From the NCBI GenBank assembly GCA_034675505.1, contig JAUCDD010000045.1, positions 124,001 through 188,000 on the forward strand: a stretch of DNA of 64,000 nt, given 5' to 3'. This stretch comes from Melaminivora sp034675505 (lineage in GTDB: Bacteria > Pseudomonadota > Gammaproteobacteria > Burkholderiales > Burkholderiaceae_C). Positions 1 to 13,261 of this stretch are shown in pieces. How positions within the stretch are numbered: the stretch's first letter is position 1; each line of letters begins with the position of its first letter. Position numbers and translations under genes: made by a program. The notes beneath the pieces are model-generated. The model saw only the letters and a list, made by a program, of their open reading frames with translations. It was not told the origin of the DNA and ran no database searches.

Positions 1-1647
1 GGCATGGGCTTCGTCGAGGCAGTGCAGGAGCTGGCCCAGGGCAGCGGCCTGCAGGTGCCCGACGAGCGCGCCAGCCCGGCAGAGCGCGCGCGCGCCGCCG
101 AGCAGCGCCGCCAGCAGGCCACGCTCGCCGACGTGCTGGAGCGCGCCGCCCGGGCCTGGCAGCAGCGCCTGCGCGAATCGCCGCGCGCCATCGCCTACTT
201 CAAGGGCCGCGGCGTATCGGGCCAGATCGCCAAGCGCTACGGCCTGGGCTATGCCCCCGAGGGCTGGCACGGCCTGGCCAGCGTCTTTGCCCAGTACGAC
301 GACCCGCTGCTGGTCGAGGCCGGGCTGGTGCTGGTGCACGAGGAGGACGGGCGGCGCTACGACCGCTTCCGCGACCGCGTGATGTTCCCGATCCGCAACG
401 TGCGCGGAGAATGCATCGCCTTCGGCGGGCGCGTGCTGGGCGACGACAAGCCGAAGTACCTGAACTCGCCCGAAACGCCGGTGTTCCACAAGGGCCAGGA
501 GCTGTATGGCCTGTACGAGGCGCGCACGGCCATGCGCGCCATGGGCTACGCGCTGGTCACCGAGGGCTACATGGACGTGGTGGCGCTGGCGCAGCGCGGC
601 TTCGCCAATGCCGTGGCGACGCTGGGCACGGCCTGCACGCCCGAGCATGTGCACAAGCTGTTTCGCTTCACCGACGCAGTGGTCTTCAGCTTCGACGGCG
701 ACGCCGCCGGGCGGCGGGCGGCGCACAAGGCGCTCACCGCCGCCCTGCCCTATGCCAGCGACACGCGCAGCGTGAAATTCCTGTTCCTGCCGCCCGAGCA
801 CGACCCGGACAGCTTCATCCGCGAACATGGCAGCGAGGGCTTCACGCGCGAGGTCGAGGCCGCCGTGCCCCTGTCGCGCTTTTTGCTCGAAGCCGCCAGC
901 GAGGACTGCGACCTGGGCACGGCCGAAGGCAGGGCGCGCATGCTCAGCAACGCGCGCGAGCCCTGGAACGCCCTGCCCGCCGGCGCGCTGCGCCACCAGA
1001 TCCTGGCCGAGCTGGCGCGCCAGGGCCAGCTGCCGGCGCAGGAGCTGGCGGCGCTGTGGGCGCAACAGGCCGGCGCGGCTGCCCCGGCGCCACCGGGCGG
1101 GCCCGGGCCCGGCCGCGCGGCAGAAGGCGCGCCCCGCCGGCCCTGGCGCCCGGGCCGGGGCAGCGAGGGCGCACGCCGCAGTGCGCCGGCGCAGCCGCCC
1201 TACCCGCAGCCGGCGCGGCGCATCGACCACGCGGCGCGCCTGCTGCTGTCGCACATGGTGTTCCTGGAGGAGCTCTCGCACGAGGAGCAGGCGCTGCTGC
1301 GCGAGCAACCCGCGCCGCATGGCGCCCTGGTGCTCTGGCTGGAGGAGCGCCTGCACGAGCACGGCCCCCAGCCCTGGGCGGTGCTGCGCGAGGCCCTGGC
1401 CGGCCATCCCTGTCAGGGCCTGGCCGAGCGCCTGATGACCGGCTCACACGCCCAGACCGAAGGCGAGGAGGCCGAGCTGCGCTGGGAGCTGCGCGACCTG
1501 CTCAACCGCATGCTGGCCGAGGCCATCAAGCACGAGCAAAACGCGCTGGTCGCGCTGGCAGCGCACGACCCCGAGGCCCTGGAGCGCTACCGCCAGCTGC
1601 AGGAGCGGCGCCTGGCGCTACAGCAACCGCGGCGCGCGGGATCTTGA
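1..1647 (+). CDS. dnaG: DNA primase DnaG, 3' part (5' end outside window)
   Basis: This is the RNA primase of the replisome, which makes primers for DNA polymerase III and binds DnaB through its C-terminus. The reading frame is open from base 1, and the N-terminal zinc-binding domain lies upstream of the window. Counting from the first Met at base 4, the catalytic core is present. The TOPRIM glutamate lies in TEGYMDVV (residues 186-193) and the metal-binding aspartates in FDGDAAG (230-236). The motif KPKYLNSPET lies at about 149-158. A Pro/Ala/Gly-rich linker (about 355-400) leads into the helicase-binding domain. It is followed by rpoD on the same strand, the classical macromolecular-synthesis arrangement. 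Identity is secure; only the N-terminus is missing. Confidence 0.97.
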   Translation, partial: GMGFVEAVQELAQGSGLQVPDERASPAERARAAEQRRQQATLADVLERAARAWQQRLRESPRAIAYFKGRGVSGQIAKRYGLGYAPEGWHGLASVFAQYDDPLLVEAGLVLVHEEDGRRYDRFRDRVMFPIRNVRGECIAFGGRVLGDDKPKYLNSPETPVFHKGQELYGLYEARTAMRAMGYALVTEGYMDVVALAQRGFANAVATLGTACTPEHVHKLFRFTDAVVFSFDGDAAGRRAAHKALTAALPYASDTRSVKFLFLPPEHDPDSFIREHGSEGFTREVEAAVPLSRFLLEAASEDCDLGTAEGRARMLSNAREPWNALPAGALRHQILAELARQGQLPAQELAALWAQQAGAAAPAPPGGPGPGRAAEGAPRRPWRPGRGSEGARRSAPAQPPYPQPARRIDHAARLLLSHMVFLEELSHEEQALLREQPAPHGALVLWLEERLHEHGPQPWAVLREALAGHPCQGLAERLMTGSHAQTEGEEAELRWELRDLLNRMLAEAIKHEQNALVALAAHDPEALERYRQLQERRLALQQPRRAGS

Positions 1648-1951
1648 CTTTTGCTGCGTTTTCGCCTCTTGATTTCGCGCCCGCCGGTATAATGTAGGGT
1701 TTGTCGGCAAGAGCGACAGCAGCACCTCCGGGCCAGGCAACCGTGACACATGAGCGCAGCAGCGCCCACGACCGCCACCTCACCGCAAGGACTGCACCCC
1801 AAATGTTCGCCCGGACATCTTGCCCTTGAGGGAGCCGCCCCTCACCTCATGACACAAGGCCCTGCCCTTGCCGCGCTGCTTTTTTGCGCCGGCAGCTGCG
1901 GCGTCGCTTGCGTTCTCGTTTGGTGTGCCCTTTTTGACCCTGAGGTTGTCC
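1648..1951 (+). promoter_or_regulatory. dnaG-rpoD spacer with a -10-like TATAAT
   Basis: This 304-base gap has no convincing gene. A perfect TATAAT stands at 1688-1693, striking in so GC-rich a sequence. The best upstream hexamer, TTGATT at 1669-1674, is only 13 bases away, so the -35 element is unclear. I infer an rpoD promoter downstream of dnaG. The leader from there to the rpoD start would be about 250 bases. A T-run at 1879-1884 has no good stem before it. Confidence 0.45.
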
Positions 1952-4408
<2,457 letters not shown>

Positions 4409-4435
4409 GAGCCTCCCTCCCGACCCCGACCCGGA

Positions 4436-4462
4436 CCCCGGCCCCAGCGCCGGGGTTTTTTT
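4436..4462 (+). terminator. Rho-independent terminator of rpoD
   Basis: A 7-bp perfect stem (CCCCGGC at 4436-4442 and GCCGGGG at 4449-4455) with a six-base loop is followed directly by seven T residues (4456-4462). Confidence 0.93.
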
Positions 4463-4537
4463 GTCCCGGGGCCTGGAAAATGGACCCGTGATTCAACAGC
4501 CTGGGGCAATCCTGGCGCCGGGGTGAAGCTACCAAAC

Positions 4538-4566
4538 TTGTAGCACTTCGATTTCCGCGCTATATT
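4538..4566 (+). promoter_or_regulatory. Sigma-70-like promoter for the winged-helix gene
   Basis: TTGTAG at 4538-4543 and TATATT at 4561-4566 are separated by exactly 17 bases. The pair lies 88 bases upstream of the ATG at 4654, in an AT-rich patch just after the rpoD terminator. The same patch carries a degenerate look-alike of the dispersed ATAGCT repeat. Confidence 0.6.
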
Positions 4567-4653
4567 GCTATCGTTTTGCACATGGGAGCCGGCAACAGGC
4601 CCGTAAGGCCAGCCAGCCCCCGCTTATTCAACCCGTTCCAAGGAGACGCGTTC

Positions 4654-4959
4654 ATGAGTTCCAAGGAAAACGCCGCCGTCAACCAGCTGTTCGAGAAACT
4701 CGAGCGCCGCTATGCGCTGCGCGTGCTCTGGGCGTTGCGCGACGGCCACCCGCAGACCTTCCGCCTGCTGCAGGACAGCGTCGGCGGCATCACGCCCAAT
4801 ACGCTCAACACCCGCATCAAGGAGCTGCGCGAAGCCGGCCTGCTGGACCATGGCAGCGACGGCTACACCGTCACCGCCACCGGCCAGGACCTGCTCAAGC
4901 GCCTGTCCGACGTGCAGGCCTTCGCCACCCGCTGGGCGGCGGCGCGCACGAAGAAATAG
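4654..4959 (+). CDS. Small winged-helix transcriptional regulator, HxlR-like
   Basis: This 101-residue protein is almost entirely one winged helix-turn-helix. FEKLERRYALRVLWALRDG forms the first helices, followed by a recognition-helix region (GGITPNTLNTRIKELREAGL) and a wing ending in GYTVTATGQDLLKRL. That layout fits the HxlR family. The conserved N-terminal cysteine of redox-sensing members is absent. The start at 4654 is chosen over 4576 because AAGGAGA lies eight bases upstream. It has its own promoter between the rpoD terminator and the FKBP gene. Target and signal are unknown. Confidence 0.85.
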   Translation: MSSKENAAVNQLFEKLERRYALRVLWALRDGHPQTFRLLQDSVGGITPNTLNTRIKELREAGLLDHGSDGYTVTATGQDLLKRLSDVQAFATRWAAARTKK

Positions 4960-4992
4960 CCCGCCCGGGCGGGCGCCGGCGCCCTGCAGGGC

Positions 4993-5055
4993 AGTTTTTC
5001 AGTGTTTTACGGCTCCTGCCGGCGCCCAATGCCGACATATAGCTATCATTTTTGA
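4993..5055 (-). repeat. Dispersed ATAGCT-type intergenic repeat, copy 1
   Basis: Read on the minus strand it has ATGATAGCTATAT and, 22 bases after the first A of ATAGCT, CGCCGGC. It then ends in an A-rich arm. It sits directly in front of the FKBP gene, so its AT-rich core may act as, or have replaced, that gene's promoter. Confidence 0.75.
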
Positions 5056-5072
5056 ATAAAAAGGAATTCTCC

Positions 5073-5432
5073 ATGGCCTTCACCACCACCCCCTCGGGGC
5101 TGCAATACGAAGACTCCAGCGTGGGCGATGGCGCCGAGGCGCGCGCCGGGCAGTCGGTGCGCGTGCACTACACCGGCTGGCTGCACCAGGACGGCCAGCA
5201 AGGCGCGAAATTCGACTCCAGCCGCGACCGCGGCGATGCGTTCGAGTTTCCCCTGGGCGCAGGCATGGTCATCAAGGGCTGGGACGAAGGGGTCCAGGGC
5301 ATGAAGGTCGGCGGCCGCCGCACCCTGATCATCCCCGCAGCGCTGGGCTACGGTGCGCGCGGCGCCGGCGGCGTCATCCCGCCCAACGCAACGCTGCAGT
5401 TCGACGTCGAGTTGCTGGGCGTCGGCGCATAA
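5073..5432 (+). CDS. FKBP-type peptidyl-prolyl cis-trans isomerase
   Basis: It is a stand-alone FKBP domain of 119 residues that catalyses prolyl isomerisation during protein folding. It lacks a signal peptide and so is cytoplasmic. Family motifs are VRVHYTGWL, GAKFDSSRDR, FPLGAGMVIKGWDEGVQG and RTLIIPAALGYGARG, ending in NATLQFDVELLGV. The ATG at 5073 is preferred over 5052: AAGGAATT precedes it and the protein then begins in the usual way (MAFTTTPSGLQYED). A perfect terminator follows. Confidence 0.95.
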   Translation: MAFTTTPSGLQYEDSSVGDGAEARAGQSVRVHYTGWLHQDGQQGAKFDSSRDRGDAFEFPLGAGMVIKGWDEGVQGMKVGGRRTLIIPAALGYGARGAGGVIPPNATLQFDVELLGVGA

Positions 5433-5462
5433 GCAAGCGCCCGGCCCCGCCGCCCGACCGCC

Positions 5463-5490
5463 AACGGCCCTGCAAGGGCCGTTATTTTTT
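5463..5490 (+). terminator. Rho-independent terminator after the FKBP gene
   Basis: A perfect 9-bp stem (AACGGCCCT at 5463-5471 and AGGGCCGTT at 5475-5483) with loop GCA is followed by A and six T residues. It lies between convergent genes. The minus-strand side also offers an A/T run (5462-5464 only), so the plus direction is favoured. Confidence 0.92.
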
Positions 5491-5522
5491 GCCGCCGGCC
5501 GGGAGCGTGAGGGGATGCCAGG

Positions 5523-6008
5523 TCAGTCGAACAGCGCGCTGGCCAGGGGCGCGTACTTGGCCTCGCCGACGGCCTCGCGGATCTGGGGCGCCAGCTGCGC
5601 CAGCTGCTCATAGCCCGTCGTGCCCTCGATGGCCAGGTTCAGGCGGAAGCCGCGCAGGCCCATGCCGGCCGTCAGGCCGATGGCCAGCGGGTAGGCCGTC
5701 TGGTAGCGCTGCATGGGCGTGCGCCCGGAAGCATCGGGCGCAGGCGCGGCGGCCGCTGCCGCACCGGGCGCGGGGGCAGGCCCGGGTGCTGGCGCTGGCG
5801 CACCGGACGCCAGCAGGCCTTGCTCGACCATGGCCTGCACATCCTCCGCCGTCACGCCCATGGCGCCCGTGGCGGCCAGCACCTCCTGCAGAGCGCGCTT
5901 GCCGTCGAACAGGATGAGCGCCGTGCGCTGGCGCGGCGTGAGCCCGGCACCCGCGCCGTGGCGCTCCTTGAGTGCCAGCTGGCCCGCCTGGGTCTTTGCA
6001 AAAATCAT
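5523..6008 (-). CDS. Hypothetical protein, Ala/Pro-rich linker
   Basis: I do not recognise a named family for this 161-residue protein. The first 70 residues are predicted helical (LTPRQRTALILFDGKRALQEV and a following helix EDVQAMVEQGLL). A low-complexity Ala/Pro linker follows. A C-terminal domain ends in YPLAIGLTAGMGLRGFRLNL and EQLAQLAPQIREAVGEAKYA. There is no signal peptide or clear membrane span. The gene lies downstream of the symporter on the same strand, 126 bases after its stop, so it may be cotranscribed or read from its own promoter. Confidence 0.75.
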   Translation of the reverse strand: MIFAKTQAGQLALKERHGAGAGLTPRQRTALILFDGKRALQEVLAATGAMGVTAEDVQAMVEQGLLASGAPAPAPGPAPAPGAAAAAAPAPDASGRTPMQRYQTAYPLAIGLTAGMGLRGFRLNLAIEGTTGYEQLAQLAPQIREAVGEAKYAPLASALFD

Positions 6009-6090
6009 CGGCTCGCTTCTCCTGAGGGCCCGTGGGCGTTGGTGCGTGAAATTCGCACGGATGCCGGCGCCTGTGAATGGGGCGCAACCC

Positions 6091-6130
6091 GGCCCCGGGG
6101 CGGCGCGCGCCGGCCGGGCGGGCCGGGGCC
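6091..6130 (-). terminator. GC stem-loop just after the symporter stop
   Basis: GGCCCCGG (6091-6098) can pair with CCGGGGCC (6123-6130) across a GC-rich loop, five bases past the symporter stop. No T-run follows on the minus strand, so it is either a weak terminator or an mRNA 3'-end structure. Confidence 0.35.
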
Positions 6131-6134
6131 TTCC

Positions 6135-8220
6135 TCACAGCCCGTCGGGCACGACGCGCCGGGCCTGGCCGGGCCGGGTGGCCAGGCTGACCAGCACCGC
6201 GGCCGCCAGCCCCGCCGGCACGCCAAAGACCCCGGCCGAAATCGGCTGTATGCCCAGCCACAAGCCGTGCACCAGCAGCGCACCGGGCACCAGCTCGCGC
6301 ACCCACTCCACCTGCGACAGCAGGTAGTACAGCGTGATGCTCAGGCCGGCCAGCATGCCCGCCACCGCGCCGGCCCGGGTGGTGCCGCGCCAGAAGATGC
6401 CCAGCACCATGGCCGGCACGAAGGCCGAGGCGGCGATGGAGAACGAGGCCGAGACCATGGGCAGGATCTCGGACGGCTTGAGCGAGGCCACGAAGGCGGC
6501 CGACAGGGCCACCACCAGCAGCGTGAACTTGGTCAGGATCACGCGCTGCTCGGGCGAGGCGCGCTTGCCGGTTTCCTGGAAGTACAGGTCGCGCACCAGG
6601 GCGTTGCTGATGGTCAGCAGCAGCCCGTCGGCGGTGGACAGCGCAGCCGCCAGCCCGCCGGCGGCAACCAGCCCGGAGATGACGTAGGGCAGCCCGCCGA
6701 TCTCGGGCGTGGCCAGCGCGATCAGGTCGGCGCCGAAGCGGATCTCGCCGAACTGCACGATGCCGTCGCCGTTCATGTCCTCCACCGAGACCAGCGCCGC
6801 GTCCACGCGCGACCACTGCGCCAGCCAGCCCGGCAGCTCGTCGAAGCGGATGCCCACCAGGTCGTTCATGACCTCGAACTTGACCAGCGCCGCCAGCGCC
6901 GGCGCGCTCAGGTACAGCAGCGCGATGAACACCAGCGTCCAGGCCACCGAGGTGCGCGCGCCGGCCACCGAGGGGGCGGTGTAGTAGCGCGTGAGCAGGT
7001 GCGGCAGCCCGGCGGTGCCGACCATCAGGCAAAACATCAGCGCCAGGAAATTGCGCCGGCTCAGCTCGAAGGCCTGCTGCTGCGCCGGCGTGCCGTGCGG
7101 GTCGCCGGCGAAGGCCTGGCTGTGGCGCGGCAGCCCGCCCAGCAGCCTGGCGCGCTCGTAGTTGGCGTGCATTTCGCGCGTCCAGCGCTCGCGCGCGGCG
7201 GCCGGCTCGCGCGGCATGGCCGCCAGCTCGCGGCTGGCGGCGACGATCAGGCCCACATCGGCGTTCTGGGCGCGCAGGCGCTGGATGCGCGCACTGGCCT
7301 CCAGGCGTTCGCGCTCCAGTGCAGCGGGCACGTCGCCCAGGCGCCGCTCGTAGTCGCGCGCGCGCTGCAGGTAGGCCGCCACGACCTCGTGCTCGGCGGG
7401 GTCGGCCAGCAGGCGCACCTCCAGGCCCGCGATCTTGTCGATCTGCGCCCCGGCCACCAGCGGCGCCGCCGGGTTGCCCAGCTGCTTGTAGGCCAGCCAG
7501 GACACCGGGATCAAGAATGCCAGCAGGATGACCACGTACTGCGCCAGCCTGCGTCCAGGTGATGGCGCGCATGCCGCCCAGGAAGGAACACAGCAGCACC
7601 CCGCCCAGCCCCAGCATGATGCCGATCTCGAACTGCACGCCGGTCAGGCGCGAGGCGATCAGGCCCACGGCGTAGATTTGTGCCACCACGTAGGTGAACG
7701 AGCACAGCACCGCCGACAGCGCCGCGAGGATGCGCGGCCAGCGCCCGCCAAAGCGCACCTGGAAGAAGTCGGGCACCGTGTACAGGTTCATGGCGCGCAG
7801 GTGCGGCGCGATCAGCATCGCCACCAGCACGAAGCCGCCCGTCCAGCCCAGCAGGTAGGCCAGGCCGCCGGCTTGTCCCGGTGCGCCGGCGAACCCCTGC
7901 AGGTACAGCGCGCCCGACAGGCTGATGAAGGACGCGGCGCTCATCCAGTCGGCGGCTGCGGCCATGCCGTTGTAGATGGGCGGGATGCGCCGGCCGGCGA
8001 CGTAGTATTCCTCGGCGTCCGTGGTGCGGCCATAGACGCCGATCACGGCGTAGGCCATGACGGTCAGGAACAGGAAGATCGGCCCGATCCACTGGCGCGA
8101 CAGGCCGCTGTACTCGGCCCAGGCCATGGCGCCGATGAACACCAGCAGCCCCGCCACGTACAGCAGCAGCGCCCGGTTCAGGCGCTGCATGTAGGAGCGC
8201 GGCAACCGCCCTTCAGGCAT
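6135..8220 (-). CDS. Sodium:solute symporter, VC_2705-type (apparent frameshift near 7547)
   Basis: This multi-pass inner-membrane protein of the SSS family moves a small acid with sodium. Its small partner subunit is encoded just upstream. The first part (8220 down to about 7548) starts MPEGRLPRSYMQRLNRALLL and contains TTDAEEYYVAGRRIPPIYNG, typical of the family. It continues to GGMRAITWTQ and then loses frame. Removing one base (an extra G on the plus strand at about 7547) joins it to QYVVILLAFLIPVSWLAYKQ and the rest, giving about 694 residues. A central soluble insert of about 150 residues (DKIAGLEVRLLADPAEHEVV onward) matches the long VC_2705 subfamily as I know it. The shift is probably a sequence error. 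The start overlaps the small-subunit stop. Confidence 0.85.
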
Positions 8221-8524
8221 CGGCAGGCGCGGTGCGGCGGGCGGCTTCGAGCTCCTGGCGCTCGAAGCGGTTCATCGCCAGGCAGTAGGCCCAGACGATG
8301 GCGATGAAGATCAGCACCGCGCCCTGGGACGCCAGCCAGTAGCTGAACGACCAGCCGGCGACGCCGAACTGCAGCTCACGCGCGAAATAGCTGGCCCCGA
8401 ACGACACCAGCGCCCACACCAGCAGCAGCGCCGCCTTGAGCCACAGGTGGCGCACATCGTGCAGGTCGGGCGCGAACAGCGTCTCGCCATGCTCCGGCTC
8501 GGTGGTCAGGCGGCGCTGGGGCAT
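8213..8524 (-). CDS. DUF4212 sodium symporter small subunit
   Basis: This 103-residue membrane protein has two hydrophobic segments, LWLKAALLLVWALVSFGASY and WLASQGAVLIFIAIVWAYCL, with a short charged tail (FERQELEAARR). That is the pattern of the DUF4212 family, nearly always found just upstream of VC_2705-type symporters. The stop overlaps the symporter start by eight bases, which implies coupled translation. Transported substrate cannot be read from the sequence; acetate-like or amino-acid-like solutes are possible. Confidence 0.88.
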   Translation of the reverse strand: MPQRRLTTEPEHGETLFAPDLHDVRHLWLKAALLLVWALVSFGASYFARELQFGVAGWSFSYWLASQGAVLIFIAIVWAYCLAMNRFERQELEAARRTAPADA

Positions 8525-8540
8525 GGCGCGCTGCGGTGGG

Positions 8541-10936
<2,396 letters not shown>

Positions 10937-11188
10937 GGGAAAGCTCCAGAAGTTGAAACCGGGTCTGCGCCTGCCAGGGCGGATGCACGCGGCGTGCTGC
11001 CTGGCGGGCGGGTGTCCATGCGGGGGCGGCTTTGCTGTTGTGGTTGTGGGCCGGCGCAGTGCATGGAGGAAGGGGATGCGGGAATAATCCGCGCCATTGT
11101 AGTGGCCGCCCCCGGGCGCGCCCCTGCCCTGCCGCCACCGTCCACGCGGGCCGCCCGCCGGAATTTCCCAACGCCTTGCCTGCACCCC

Positions 11189-12019
11189 ATGCTGCCCTCC
11201 CACACCCGCACCGTGTTCTATATCTCCGACGGCACCGGCATCACCGCCGAGACCTTCGGCAACGCCATCCTGGCGCAGTTCGACATCCGCCCGCGCCATG
11301 TGCGCCTGCCCTTCACCGACACCGAGGACAAGGCCCACCAGGTGGTGCGCCAGGTCAACCACACGGCCGAGCTGGAGGGCACCAAGCCCATCGTCTTCAC
11401 GACCCTGGTCAACCCCAACGTGCTGGCCATCATCCAGGAGGGCTGCCGCGGCATGCTGCTGGACATGTTCGGCACCTTCATCCGGCCGCTGGAGGCGGAG
11501 CTGGGCGTCAAGTCGCACCACCGCGTGGGGCGCTTCTCGGACATCAGCATGTCCAAGGAGTACAGCGACCGCATCGAGGCCATCAACTTCAGCCTGGACC
11601 ACGACGACGGCCAGAGCCACCGCGACCTGGAGGGCGCCGACGTGATCCTGGTGGGCGTGTCCAGGAGCGGCAAGACGCCCACCAGCCTGTACCTGGCCAT
11701 GCAGCACGGCCTGAAGGTGGCCAACTACCCTTTGATCCCCGAGGATTTCGAGCGCCGCCAGCTGCCCCCCGCCCTGGCGCCGCACAGCAAGAAGATCTTC
11801 GGCCTGACCATAGACCCGCAGCGCCTGGCCGAGATCCGCAACGAGCGCCGCCCGGGCTCGAAATACGCCAACCTGGCCAACTGCCGCTACGAGATCAGCG
11901 AGGCCGAGGCCATGATGCGCCGCTCGGGCATCCGCTGGCTCTCCTCCACCACCAAGAGCATCGAGGAGATCGCCACCACCATCTTGCAGGAGGTGCGGCC
12001 GGAACGGCTGCAGTATTGA
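11189..12019 (+). CDS. ppsR: PEP synthase regulatory protein PpsR (kinase/pyrophosphorylase)
   Basis: This DUF299-family enzyme inactivates PEP synthase by ADP-dependent threonine phosphorylation and reactivates it by Pi-dependent removal of the phosphate. The 276-residue product starts MLPSHTRTVFYISDGTGITA, the usual N-terminus. It has a P-loop GVSRSGKTPTSLYLA at about 153-167 and a conserved C-terminal segment RWLSSTTKSIEEIATTIL. It is divergent from ppsA across 252 bases, so the pair is probably controlled from that shared region. It is followed by a perfect inverted repeat. Confidence 0.95.
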   Translation: MLPSHTRTVFYISDGTGITAETFGNAILAQFDIRPRHVRLPFTDTEDKAHQVVRQVNHTAELEGTKPIVFTTLVNPNVLAIIQEGCRGMLLDMFGTFIRPLEAELGVKSHHRVGRFSDISMSKEYSDRIEAINFSLDHDDGQSHRDLEGADVILVGVSRSGKTPTSLYLAMQHGLKVANYPLIPEDFERRQLPPALAPHSKKIFGLTIDPQRLAEIRNERRPGSKYANLANCRYEISEAEAMMRRSGIRWLSSTTKSIEEIATTILQEVRPERLQY

Positions 12020-12026
12020 GCTGAGC

Positions 12027-12049
12027 GAACGGGCGCGCGGCGCCCGTTC
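12027..12049 (+). terminator. Perfect stem-loop between ppsR and the export operon
   Basis: GAACGGGCGC (12027-12036) and GCGCCCGTTC (12040-12049) form a 10-bp perfect stem with a GCG loop between convergent genes. The following bases are AAAATTTA rather than a T-run, so termination strength is uncertain on either strand. Confidence 0.55.
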
Positions 12050-12064
12050 AAAATTTATAGCAAA

Positions 12065-13261
12065 CTATCGTTCACGCGCGCCGGCATCAAGGCTTTTTTC
12101 TTGAATTCCGGCGCTGCGCCTGCTGCCCAGCCACAGCAGCGCCCCCCAGCTCGCCAGCGCCATGGCCGCCAGCCAGGCCAGGTGCGGCAGCACGGCGGCC
12201 AGGGGCGCGCCGGCCTGGTTCAGGCGCAGCGAGGCCTGGATGCCGGCGGTGCTGGGCGAGAGCCAGCGCAGCCAGGCCAGCGGCTCGGGCAGCGCCTCGG
12301 ACGGCCAGGTGAAGCCGCCCAGGAAGGCCAGCGGGATGGAGGTGAACATCAGCAGCTGCAGCGCGCGCTCGCGCTCGGCCAGCCACCAGCCCACCAGGCA
12401 GCCCAGCCCCGCCACCGCCGGCGTGAACACCGCCAGCAGCGCCAGGGCGCCGGCCGGGTTGCCACCGCGCGGATAGTCCTGCAGCACGAAGATCCAGCCG
12501 AAATAAAACAGCCCGGCCAGCCAGCCCGGCGCGCACAGCGCCAGCAGGCGCGCCAGCCACTGGCGCGGCGCGGCGTGCGCCTGGCCCGCTTCGCGCCAGC
12601 CGCCCACCAGCATGGCGCTGCCCATGAGCAGCGTCTGCTGCAGGATCAGGATCGCCACCGCCGCCACCACGAAGCTGCCGTAGCCCTCGGTCGGGTTGAA
12701 CAGCGCCACCGACTGCAGCTGCACCGGCGCGCGGCTGGCGCCGGCCTGCAGGGCGCTTTGCCCGCCGGCCTGCAGCCGGCGCAGCTGCACCCCGGCCGAC
12801 ACCGTGCCGAACGCCTCGGCAAAGCCGTACTGCACCTGCTTGGCCGCCAGCGGGTAGGCGCCGTTGGCATAGACCGGCACCACCGCCTCGGCCGCGCGCA
12901 GCACGTCGCGCTTGAAGTCGCGCGGGATCAGCGCATAGCCCTGCACCCGGCCCGCCAGCAGGGCGGCGCGGGCCTGGCCTTCATCGGCCGTGACCAGCAC
13001 CGGCTCGATGCGCGGGCTGGCCTGGGCAAAGCGCAGCATCTGCCGCGCCAGGCCGGAGGCGTCCTGCACCACCAGCGCCACCGGCACGCGCTGCACCACC
13101 TCGGGCGCATAGAACCAGGGGTAGAAGAACCCGTAGAGCACCGGCGCGCCGAACAGCAAGAGCGCCACGCCCTTGTCGCGCAGTAGCGCGGCCAGGCTGC
13201 CCAGCCACAGCGCCGCGAAGCCCTGCGGCTGGCCTGCCCCGGGGGCCGGGCGGCGCGGCAT
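12065..13261 (-). CDS. ABC-2 type exporter permease (YhhJ-like), second copy
   Basis: This 398-residue inner-membrane protein has the ABC2_membrane_3 layout. An N-terminal membrane helix (VALLLFGAPVLYGFFYPWFY) precedes a large external domain of about 150 residues (VPVALVVQDASGLARQML onward). A cluster of five or so membrane helices follows, including GSFVVAAVAILILQQTLLMG and LLMFTSIPLAFLGGFTWPSE. It starts at the base after the stop of the preceding permease and is last in a tolC-hlyD-permease-permease operon. No ATP-binding subunit is encoded in the operon. Cargo is unknown. Confidence 0.87.
   Translation of the reverse strand: MPRRPAPGAGQPQGFAALWLGSLAALLRDKGVALLLFGAPVLYGFFYPWFYAPEVVQRVPVALVVQDASGLARQMLRFAQASPRIEPVLVTADEGQARAALLAGRVQGYALIPRDFKRDVLRAAEAVVPVYANGAYPLAAKQVQYGFAEAFGTVSAGVQLRRLQAGGQSALQAGASRAPVQLQSVALFNPTEGYGSFVVAAVAILILQQTLLMGSAMLVGGWREAGQAHAAPRQWLARLLALCAPGWLAGLFYFGWIFVLQDYPRGGNPAGALALLAVFTPAVAGLGCLVGWWLAERERALQLLMFTSIPLAFLGGFTWPSEALPEPLAWLRWLSPSTAGIQASLRLNQAGAPLAAVLPHLAWLAAMALASWGALLWLGSRRSAGIQEKSLDAGARER

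Noticed and set aside
11085..11105. Promoter hexamers TACAAT / ATTATT for ppsA
   Set aside because: A -10-like TACAAT exists on the minus strand, but no acceptable -35 lies 16-18 bases upstream, so I did not annotate it.
12050..12076. Further copy of the ATAGCT repeat after ppsR
   Set aside because: ATAGCAAACTATCG looks similar, but there is no CGCCGGC at the fixed offset; the adjacent perfect stem-loop explains the segment better.
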